Origin: Candidatus Nomurabacteria bacterium
GTDB lineage: Bacteria; Patescibacteriota; Saccharimonadia; Saccharimonadales; Saccharimonadaceae
DNA length: 17,554 nt
NCBI GenBank assembly: GCA_031287975.1
Contig: JAITSF010000071.1
Span: 1-17,554, forward strand
Reading direction: 5' to 3'
Each line of letters opens with the position of its first letter. The first letter of the stretch is position 1. Of this stretch, positions 12,435 through 17,554 are shown piece after piece. The notes beneath the pieces are model-generated. The model worked only from the letters and a program-made list of their open reading frames with translations, did not search any database and was not told where the DNA came from. A program made the position numbers and the translations under genes.

Positions 12435-14184
12435 CATCTATGGTGTTGACTGTGAAGTTGTTGACATCGCGAAACCGCATTGATTTGTCAGTCAGCGATT
12501 TGCCCTGCCAAGCGTGGACAGGGTCGGTTTTTAGATAATACAAGTTGGCTTGGTAAAGCGCGATGGCTGGCACGTCGTTAATCCAGGTTTCCACAAAATC
12601 TTTATAGGTGTTGCCGCGCGTGGTGGTGTCGATCTGGGTGCGGGCGCGCGCCAAGAAAACATCGGCCGCCGCTGACTTGTAATTCGCCAAATTCAGCCCC
12701 TGTTCGCGAGCGCCGGTGGAATGCCAATAAGAATAAACATCGCCGTCGCCACCCAACTCTAGTCGATATACTAAGACATCAAAATTCCGCTGCATAATGA
12801 AATTTTGCTGAATATCTTGCGCGCTGGCTAGCACAATTTCGCTTTCCACACCGACACTGTTCCACTGCCGCGCGATTTCCGCTGCTGCTGTCGCGTAGTC
12901 GGAATTCTCTACCGTAACAATTTTGATTTTCAGCGGCGAAAGATCTTTGACGCGCCGCAGCTGGTTATTATATTGCCAACCGTCGGCGTTGAGCAGCCGT
13001 TCGGCTTCGGAAATATTATCAACCGGCTGGCGCAGAGTGTCAACTTGGCTGAAAATTCCGGCGGCAATCGGCGTTTCGAGGGCGTTGGGAGCTTGGTCGC
13101 CGACCGCCACGCTTTGGCGGATTTGGTCGCGGTCGAGCGCCGCGCGCAAGGCTTGGCGGACAGTCGGGCTGCTGGTGATGGCGGATTCGGTGTTGAAAAT
13201 CGCGAAAATGCCGCCGTCAACCGGCGTTGAATACAAATTCGAGCCGACATTTTCGCGGGCCGATTCCAAACTAATACCGCTGGCTAAGTTGATTTCACCG
13301 CCCTTAAAACCTTTAATCAGCGCTTGGCTGTCGCTGTAGGTTTCGATATGCAAGGCTTCGATTTGCGGCGCGCCGTCAAAATATTTCGGGTTGGGCGCGA
13401 AGTATAAAATCTTGTTTTTCGAGCCAGACAGCGAAATATTGCGAAACACAAATGGCCCTGATCCGGCGGCGATGTGATCGGACAGATACTCGCGCAGCTC
13501 GTCGCGGTTGACGTTTTTCAGCTCTTCTTTTGACAAAATCCCGAAATTTAGCGCCCATGGAAACGACACCAGCGATGTCCGCAGTGTAAAACGGACTTCG
13601 TCGTCGGCGATTTTGGCGATCTCGATGTTTTTCCAAGTTTCATACAGCGAAGATTGCGTCAGCGGATCGCGCATTAGCTGGACTGTGAACAGCACATCGT
13701 CCGCCGTTACCGGCTGCTCAGAGCCGTGCCACAGCGCGCCGGTGCGGATTTTAACGTTGTAATTCAGCCCGTCGCTGCTAACTGTCCAGCGCTCGGCCAG
13801 ATCGCCGGTCAGGCTGTTGGTTTGGTCGGTTTTGAGCAGCGCTGAATAAACCAGCGAGCTGAGGGCTTTTTCGTCGTTGGTTTCGGCATAAAGCGGGTTG
13901 AAAGAAGTAATTTCGCCGATAATTCCCTCCGCGTAAGCGCCACCAGAGCTGCTGGCGGTGGTTTCGTTGCTTTGTCGATACAAAATTCCTTGACAAATCA
14001 AAGCCAGCAAAAGCAGCCCAATCAGCCCCAACCAAGCACCGACATCAAAACGGATTTCTCGAGCCATTTGGACTTTGCCGCTGATAAAAGTTTGGTGTTG
14101 TTTATGAGCCGCGCGCTCGACTTTGTCGGCCTGTCGACGCAGTTTGTTGAGGTTGGGCAGTAGCGTACGCTTTCGGTTTGCCAT
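12418..14184 (-). CDS. Membrane-anchored family-5 (Dpp/Opp-type) extracellular solute-binding protein
   Basis: 588 residues. Residues 1-47 are a basic, probably cytoplasmic segment with a coiled-coil look (NLNKLRRQADKVERAAHKQHQ). A membrane helix follows at about 48-68 (VGAWLGLIGLLLLALICQGIL). The rest is a family-5 binding protein: EGIIGEITSFNPLYAETNDEKALSSLVYSALLK at the start, DGLNYNVKIRTGALWHGSEQPVTADDVLFTVQLM (family form ...r.dvkWsDG.p.TAdDV.fs), GSGPFVF, and SPTVRQALRAALDRDQI (vR.Al..aiDr..i). Such proteins bind oligopeptides or nickel outside the cell. There is no lipobox; anchoring is by the N-terminal helix. No permease or ATPase gene is adjacent. AGGA lies five bases before the ATG, six bases after the secG stop. 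Confidence 0.88.
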   Translation of the reverse strand: MANRKRTLLPNLNKLRRQADKVERAAHKQHQTFISGKVQMAREIRFDVGAWLGLIGLLLLALICQGILYRQSNETTASSSGGAYAEGIIGEITSFNPLYAETNDEKALSSLVYSALLKTDQTNSLTGDLAERWTVSSDGLNYNVKIRTGALWHGSEQPVTADDVLFTVQLMRDPLTQSSLYETWKNIEIAKIADDEVRFTLRTSLVSFPWALNFGILSKEELKNVNRDELREYLSDHIAAGSGPFVFRNISLSGSKNKILYFAPNPKYFDGAPQIEALHIETYSDSQALIKGFKGGEINLASGISLESARENVGSNLYSTPVDGGIFAIFNTESAITSSPTVRQALRAALDRDQIRQSVAVGDQAPNALETPIAAGIFSQVDTLRQPVDNISEAERLLNADGWQYNNQLRRVKDLSPLKIKIVTVENSDYATAAAEIARQWNSVGVESEIVLASAQDIQQNFIMQRNFDVLVYRLELGGDGDVYSYWHSTGAREQGLNLANYKSAAADVFLARARTQIDTTTRGNTYKDFVETWINDVPAIALYQANLYYLKTDPVHAWQGKSLTDKSMRFRDVNNFTVNTIDVNKTP

Positions 14185-14190
14185 ATTGTC

Positions 14191-14424
14191 CTACCCGATT
14201 ATCAGGCCCACTACAATACTCAGCACGAAAATCGTCGCCATCACAATCGTGGTGTCGTACAAGTTTTTTTCAATCCCGCGCCGCGATGTAAACAGCTCGC
14301 CACTCGACCCAAAACCAGCGCCCAAAGTCGCGCCTCGCGCCTGCAGCAAGATCAACAAAATCGTCAATCCTGCCGAAATCAACATCGTCCAGTCTAAAAT
14401 TGCGGTTATCAGTTCAATATTCAT
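14191..14424 (-). CDS. secG: Preprotein translocase subunit SecG
   Basis: 77 residues with two membrane helices (ELITAILDWTMLISAGLTILLILL and TTIVMATIFVLSIVVGLIIG). The linker holds the SecG hallmark LQARGATLGAGFGSSGELFTSRRGIEKNLYD (family form ...G...fGG....f..rg....L...T). SecG is the small auxiliary subunit of the SecYEG export channel. AAGGAG precedes the ATG with five bases between. A perfect extended -10 lies just upstream. It is cotranscribed with the anchored peptide-binding protein gene 6 bp downstream; that protein is itself a Sec substrate. Confidence 0.95.
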   Translation of the reverse strand: MNIELITAILDWTMLISAGLTILLILLQARGATLGAGFGSSGELFTSRRGIEKNLYDTTIVMATIFVLSIVVGLIIG

Positions 14425-14440
14425 GACACTCCTTTTTCTA

Positions 14441-14468
14441 ATTATACCAAAAACCGGCTGATTCGCAA
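14441..14468 (-). promoter_or_regulatory. Promoter of secG and the peptide-binding protein gene
   Basis: Minus strand TTGCGA (14468-14463, 4 of 6 to -35), a 16-base spacer ending in TGG, and a perfect TATAAT (14446-14441). The TGn element makes it an extended -10. A leader of about 10 bases carries the AAGGAG site. It lies in the 47-bp gap after uvrC. Confidence 0.72.
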
Positions 14469-14471
14469 AAG

Positions 14472-15740
14472 TTATTTTAGCATGTCGCGGCGTTTTAGGT
14501 GGCTGTGGTAGTTGATGGCGAAACGGTGGGCTTCGTCGTCGAGGCGGGCGATAAGTTTGGCGGCGTGGGAGTCGGAAGCGAGCTGGTGGGTTTGAAAACC
14601 TTTTTCGGTCGGCAGGATTATAACAACAGCGCTGTTGCGGCTGTGGTCGCCGCTTTTGTTGCGACCGAGGAAAGGAATTTTTTCGGGGTTTAATAAATCT
14701 GCCACCGCGCTAAGTTGACCTTTGCCGCCGTCTAAAATTATTAAATCCGGTCGACCCCAATCGCTCAGATGTTTCAGCCGGCGCTGCAGAGTTTCGCGCA
14801 GTTGGGCGGTATCGTTATTGCGAGAGATTCGCAATAAGAATTTGCGGTAATTAGCTTTGTCCGCCACGCCATTAGTCATTACCACCATACTGGCGGCGCT
14901 GTTTTGCCCGCTGTGGTGCGACACATCGTAGGCTTCAATCCGGCGCGGAATTTCCGGCAAATTTAGCAGTTCTTGCAATTCCTTTAGCCCTTGATCGCGG
15001 CTGGCATCGACAAATTCTTGGCGGCTAAAAACCACTTGTTGTTTCAGCTGGTTTAGGTAAAATAGCTGGTTTCGCAGGTTGGCGGCTCGCTCGAAATCTC
15101 GCCGCTCGGCGGCGGCGCGCATGTCTTTTTCGAGATCGTCCATAACTTTGACACGATTGCCTTTTAGATACGAAATCAACTGACGCAGCGATTTTTTATA
15201 ATCAGCGCTGCTGATACCAGCCGCCGGCTCTAGCCCAATTTGACGCGACAGCTGGCTGGAATTTCTAGCGACGGGTTGTTTGGTATAAAACGGAAAAGCG
15301 CGGCGCAACAGCCGTAGAGCCTGTTTTAAGTTCTGAGCGCTGTAAAACGGTCCGATATACTGCGCACCGTCGCCCAGCGGCTGCCGCGTGTAGGACACAA
15401 AGGGCCAGTCGTCTTTCATATTCAGCCGCACGTAAGTCGCCGCTTTGTCGTCGCGCAGCAGGATATTCCACTTTGGCTTGTAACGCTTAATCATTTCGCT
15501 TTCTAGAAACAGCGCGTCGATTTCGGTGTCGGTTTTAATCCAGTCAACATCGGCGATTTCGCTGACCAACGCCAGAGTTTTTTTATCCATATTCTGACGG
15601 CTTTGAAAATATTGCCGGACGCGATTTTTTAAAACCGCCGCTTTGCCGATATAAATCACTTGACCAGCGCGGTTTTTATGAAAATAGACACCGGCGGAGT
15701 TGGGCAGATTCTTAAGCTTTTCGGACAAATCCGAGTTCAT
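14472..15740 (-). CDS. uvrC: Short UvrC (excinuclease ABC subunit C) without cysteines or HhH domain
   Basis: UvrC makes both incisions around DNA damage in nucleotide excision repair. This protein has 422 residues; typical UvrC has about 600. Present: the GIY-YIG nuclease domain (VYF at 18-20, YIGKAAVLKNRVRQYF at 30-45), a UVR motif (LEKDMRAAAERRDFERAANLRNQL, ~203-226) and the RNase H-like 5' nuclease domain (IEAYDVSHHSGQNSAAS with Asp272, PDLIILDGGKGQL with Asp337, DDEAHRFAI with His405). Missing: the C-terminal tandem helix-hairpin-helix DNA-binding domain, and the conserved cysteine cluster, where ARNSSQLSRQIGLEPAAGIS stands; no Cys occurs anywhere in the protein. The stop is clean and secG begins 47 bp later, so this is not a recent frameshift. 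It follows a membrane-protein gene by 5 bp. Confidence 0.92.
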   Translation of the reverse strand: MNSDLSEKLKNLPNSAGVYFHKNRAGQVIYIGKAAVLKNRVRQYFQSRQNMDKKTLALVSEIADVDWIKTDTEIDALFLESEMIKRYKPKWNILLRDDKAATYVRLNMKDDWPFVSYTRQPLGDGAQYIGPFYSAQNLKQALRLLRRAFPFYTKQPVARNSSQLSRQIGLEPAAGISSADYKKSLRQLISYLKGNRVKVMDDLEKDMRAAAERRDFERAANLRNQLFYLNQLKQQVVFSRQEFVDASRDQGLKELQELLNLPEIPRRIEAYDVSHHSGQNSAASMVVMTNGVADKANYRKFLLRISRNNDTAQLRETLQRRLKHLSDWGRPDLIILDGGKGQLSAVADLLNPEKIPFLGRNKSGDHSRNSAVVIILPTEKGFQTHQLASDSHAAKLIARLDDEAHRFAINYHSHLKRRDMLK

Positions 15741-15745
15741 GGCGC

Positions 15746-16087
15746 TCAGCTTTCCGCGATACCCAGCGCTTCGTCGCTGACGACATCGCTCGAAAAATTG
15801 TTCATACTGTTCAGTTCGGTCTGCAAGGCTTCAACTCGGCCGTTAAAAGTTTCGATAACATTCCGGTCGATCGGCCCGCTCGACAAAAACTGGCTGCTTG
15901 GCTCTTCCGACAAAGTTTCGGCGCGGATTTTTTCGTAGCCTGGGCGGCTGAGGTCGATATTGATAGCACCGGACGAAATATAAATCCAAATACTAACAGT
16001 TGTCAGCGCCGCTGTCAGCAACACCGCCGCTGTAATCATAACCGCGAATTGACTGCGGGCGAGTTTAGTGAAAATTTGGCTTTTCAT
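15746..16087 (-). CDS. Small single-pass membrane protein, unknown function
   Basis: 113 residues: a short basic N-terminus, a membrane helix at about 15-38 (AVMITAAVLLTAALTTVSIWIYIS), then an acidic extracellular segment with a predicted helical part (IETFNGRVEALQTELNSMNNF). No family was recognised. Its ATG overlaps the stop of the preceding secreted-protein gene as ATGA, and its stop lies 5 bp before uvrC, so all three are probably translated from one message. The link with UvrC may be positional only. The tight coupling makes the gene itself credible. Confidence 0.7.
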   Translation of the reverse strand: MKSQIFTKLARSQFAVMITAAVLLTAALTTVSIWIYISSGAINIDLSRPGYEKIRAETLSEEPSSQFLSSGPIDRNVIETFNGRVEALQTELNSMNNFSSDVVSDEALGIAES

Positions 16088-16578
16088 GGCGCTAAGCCTC
16101 CGACCACTAGCTGGTATTCATTGATTAAATTGTCCAACACCACAATATCGGCGTTAATAACAGCGCGACCGTCGCGGGTTTTTGATAGGTTGTCGTAAAA
16201 GTTAGCGACTTGGTTTTTGCAGTTGATTTCATAAGCGCTTTTGAGGTGATCGTTGTAGCGGTTGTAATCGGCCCGAAAACCGTTCAGGGCGTTTTCAAAA
16301 TTTTTGGTAATTTCCGCCAGTTTTGGCTCGGTCAGGTTGTTAGAAGCCGCGCGCGTGTTCATAGTGTAGAACAGTTTCAAAACTTGGTCGTAGTCGCGAC
16401 CGCGATTGATGCGTGTGGTGGTGTCGCTGTTGCTGATGCGTTGTAGGGTCGATTGTGCCGCTTGGCAGCTTTCGGCGATTTGAGATTTTTGCTTGTCGGT
16501 TAAGTCTGCCGCCATCGCTACAGCTGGCGCGCTGGTCAGCACCACCAGTCCCAAAACAATCACAATTACTTTTTTCAT
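16084..16578 (-). CDS. Secreted helical protein, unknown function
   Basis: 164 residues from the ATG at 16578. The frame extends five codons upstream, but that start would lie inside the promoter. A clear signal peptide (MKKVIVIVLGLVVLTSAPAVAMA, cleavage near 23) precedes a mature part rich in Asn, Arg and Gln with mostly helical character and two cysteines (Cys38, Cys120) that could join its ends. There is no membrane anchor. No family was recognised. A perfect TATAAT six bases before the ATG, with no Shine-Dalgarno site, predicts a leaderless message. It diverges from the HNH nuclease gene with only 22 bp between start codons and overlaps the next gene by four bases. Confidence 0.75.
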   Translation of the reverse strand: MKKVIVIVLGLVVLTSAPAVAMAADLTDKQKSQIAESCQAAQSTLQRISNSDTTTRINRGRDYDQVLKLFYTMNTRAASNNLTEPKLAEITKNFENALNGFRADYNRYNDHLKSAYEINCKNQVANFYDNLSKTRDGRAVINADIVVLDNLINEYQLVVGGLAP

Positions 16579-16584
16579 AACTTT

Positions 16585-16594
16585 ATTATACACT
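16585..16594. promoter_or_regulatory. Overlapping divergent -10 elements between secreted protein and HNH nuclease
   Basis: On the minus strand TATAAT (16590-16585) sits six bases before the ATG at 16578. On the plus strand TATACA (16587-16592) or TACACT (16589-16594) sits eight or six bases before the ATG at 16601. The two cannot be fully occupied at once. No convincing -35 was found on either side; any would lie in the opposite coding sequence. Confidence 0.55.
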
Positions 16595-16600
16595 AATTAT

Positions 16601-17308
16601 ATGACTAAAGTATATCGTCGCCGTCAAGTCGCCGTTTTGGTGCTGGTATTTTTGTCGTTATTGGCGGTTTTTATCAATTCTTGGCTGAGTTACAGCCCAG
16701 CGCCGCCGTCGGCTGATCCGCAAGGCGCGGCGGATAACTCCCAACCGTTAGCCATCAGCCAGTTGGAAAATTTGGAAATTAAAAATTGGCAAGCCGCGTC
16801 GGATTATGTTCGGTCGGAATTTGGCAGCGGCTGGGCCAGCTGGCAAACTTGCGACACCCGCCAGAAAATCCTAGCTCGCGATCTGTCCGAAATTAAATAT
16901 GGCGAAGACAACTGCACCGTGTTATCCTGCGTCCTGAACGATCCCTACACCGGCAAAGTCATCAACTTCCAACGAGGCAGCACCACTTCGAACGCCGTCC
17001 AAATCGACCACGTCGTAGCGCTGGCTAATGCTTGGCAAACCGGCGCGTCTTATTGGGACAAAACTCAGCGCATAGCCTTAGCTAACGACGATTTAGAACT
17101 ACTGGCTGTCGACGGCCCAGCCAACAACCAAAAATCCGCCGCCGACGCCGCCCAGTGGCTACCTAGCAACCTTGGCTTTCGCTGTCAATATGTGGCTCGC
17201 CAAATCGCCGTCAAATTGAAATACCTGCTCTGGATAACTCCAGACGAATACAGCGCCATGAAAACCGTTCTAACCACCTGCCCTGATCAACATTTACCCA
17301 CGCCCTAA
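16601..17308 (+). CDS. Exported HNH-family endonuclease
   Basis: 235 residues from the ATG at 16601; the open frame upstream is only antisense to the neighbouring gene. A short basic N-terminus and a membrane helix or signal anchor (VAVLVLVFLSLLAVFINSWLSY, ~10-31) precede a Pro/Ala-rich linker, so the nuclease part lies outside the cell. The catalytic region fits the DUF1524/HNH beta-beta-alpha-metal group: QIDHVVALANAWQTGA (Asp136-His137 motif, ~134-149), ANDDLELLAVDGPANNQKSAADAAQWLP (Asn-rich second half, ~161-188). Five cysteines (84, 105, 110, 195, 227) suggest disulfides, as expected outside the cell. No immunity gene is seen. Plausible role: degrading external DNA for nucleotides or uptake. 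Its partner across the 22-bp gap is also exported. Confidence 0.85.
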   Translation: MTKVYRRRQVAVLVLVFLSLLAVFINSWLSYSPAPPSADPQGAADNSQPLAISQLENLEIKNWQAASDYVRSEFGSGWASWQTCDTRQKILARDLSEIKYGEDNCTVLSCVLNDPYTGKVINFQRGSTTSNAVQIDHVVALANAWQTGASYWDKTQRIALANDDLELLAVDGPANNQKSAADAAQWLPSNLGFRCQYVARQIAVKLKYLLWITPDEYSAMKTVLTTCPDQHLPTP

Positions 17309-17321
17309 AAAGTGTTAGAAT
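17293..17321 (+). promoter_or_regulatory. Promoter of tRNA-Ser
   Basis: TTTACC (17293-17298, 4 of 6 to -35), a 17-base spacer ending in TGT, and TAGAAT (17316-17321, 5 of 6 to -10). Eight bases separate it from the tRNA 5' end, as for the other two tRNAs here. The -35 is inside the end of the HNH gene. Confidence 0.6.
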
Positions 17322-17329
17322 TATATCAC

Positions 17330-17417
17330 GGTTGGGTGCAGGAGTGGTTGAACTGGCCGGTCTCGAAAACCGGTATGGCGCAAGCTATCGAGGGTTCGAA
17401 TCCCTCCCCAACCGCCA
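17330..17417 (+). tRNA. tRNA-Ser (anticodon CGA)
   Basis: Acceptor GGTTGGG (17330-17336) pairs with CCCAACC (17407-17413), then discriminator G and encoded CCA (17415-17417). Anticodon stem CCGGT/ACCGG encloses CTCGAAA, giving CGA (Ser, UCG). A long variable arm (TGGCGCAAGCTA) marks class II, and the T arm is GAGGG-TTCGAAT-CCCTC. 88 bases with CCA. Confidence 0.97.
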
Positions 17418-17554
17418 CCATAACGATGGCTGGGCGACGACATTGTTGATTCTTAAATCGGCGCTGGCGTTGCCGAGGCTGATGGTGCCGACACGGGATT
17501 TGTAGTTGGTGTTAAGGTCGATCGGGTTGAGCTGAATTTCGGGTTGGGCATCGC
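17385..17554 (-). CDS. C-terminal coding fragment running into tRNA-Ser (window edge)
   Basis: From the right edge the minus strand is open for 55 codons (frame starting at 17552) to a TAG at 17387-17385. It reads DAQPEIQLNPIDLNTNYK and continues SRVGTISLGNASADLRINN before VVAQPSLWWRLGRDSNPR. The first ~45 codons have the strong C-ending, RNY-type codon pattern of real genes in this window (AAC, ATC, GGC, GTC, ACC), so they are probably coding. The last ten residues are the antisense of the tRNA-Ser 3' half. Either the gene truly ends inside the tRNA or it was cut by an event at the tRNA 3' end. Function not recognised. A shorter frame ending at 17453 is Thr/Pro-rich but has poorer codon use. 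Confidence 0.45.
   Translation of the reverse strand, partial: DAQPEIQLNPIDLNTNYKSRVGTISLGNASADLRINNVVAQPSLWWRLGRDSNPR

Noticed and set aside
12923..13339. 138-codon plus-strand frame within the peptide-binding protein gene
   Set aside because: Antisense shadow; the minus-strand frame carries clear family-5 binding protein motifs.
14425..14471. Possible frameshifted continuation of uvrC encoding the missing HhH domain
   Set aside because: Only 47 bp lie before secG and they hold its promoter; there is no room for an HhH domain.
17453..17554. Alternative minus-strand end (33 codons, Thr/Pro/Ser/Ala-rich) stopping before tRNA-Ser
   Set aside because: It looks like a linker, but its codon pattern is weaker than that of the overlapping frame ending at 17385. 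Not fully excluded.
1..17554. CRISPR array, insertion sequence or prophage
   Set aside because: No regularly spaced repeats, no transposase, integrase or phage structural motifs seen on either strand.

Overview
The window looks like chromosome from a small-genome bacterium of the Candidate Phyla Radiation (Patescibacteria), most likely Saccharibacteria (TM7) or a relative. This is an inference from gene content: a cysteine-free UvrC without its C-terminal helix-hairpin-helix domain, a miniature SufD, a membrane-anchored orphan peptide-binding protein, single-pass surface proteins with TIG and DUF916-like domains, a PemK-type toxin of a kind common in these lineages, and no visible biosynthetic operon. 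TGA is used as a stop codon (for example at the end of sufB), which argues against the UGA-recoding Gracilibacteria and Absconditabacteria. Base composition is near half G+C. There are no insertion sequences, CRISPR arrays or prophage genes.

Layout. 1-2102 (minus): a degenerate DHH-domain protein, pyrH and the 5' end of argS form a tight operon. 2237-3553 (plus): rpsT, with a hairpin leader and a histone-like tail, then an AEC-type carrier. 3627-3715 (minus): tRNA-Leu(GAG). 3824-7839 (plus): a compact SUF iron-sulfur operon, sufC-sufB-mini sufD-sufS-sufU, with genes abutting or overlapping. 7824-8588 (minus) and 8678-9100 (plus): a ZIP metal transporter divergent from a Fur-family regulator, with one inverted repeat and one self-complementary -35 hexamer between them. 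9126-12199 (plus): a structured leader, three exported surface proteins resembling a Csc/WxL-type complex, and a PemK/MazF-like toxin. 12321-12397 (minus): tRNA-Val(CAC). 12418-14424 (minus): secG and an anchored family-5 peptide-binding protein. 14472-16578 (minus): a secreted helical protein, a one-pass membrane protein and short UvrC. 16601-17308 (plus): an exported HNH nuclease, then tRNA-Ser(CGA). The window ends in a minus-strand coding fragment whose frame runs into tRNA-Ser.

Two styles of gene start are visible. One group has normal Shine-Dalgarno sites (DHH protein, rpsT, sufC, ZIP, the surface operon, secG and the peptide-binding protein). Another (pyrH, argS, AEC carrier, the secreted protein at 16578, and perhaps the HNH nuclease) has a -10 hexamer only 6-8 bases before the start codon, which predicts leaderless mRNAs. 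The three tRNAs share another layout: extended -10, eight bases, mature 5' end.

The strongest candidates for something new are the shared-core divergent ZIP/Fur promoter, the Csc-like surface operon with its leader, the leaderless promoter class, the 22-bp divergent gap at 16579-16600, and the reduced UvrC and SufD proteins. The exported nuclease, peptide-binding protein and surface complex suit a host-dependent, scavenging life. That reading is inference, not something the sequence proves.
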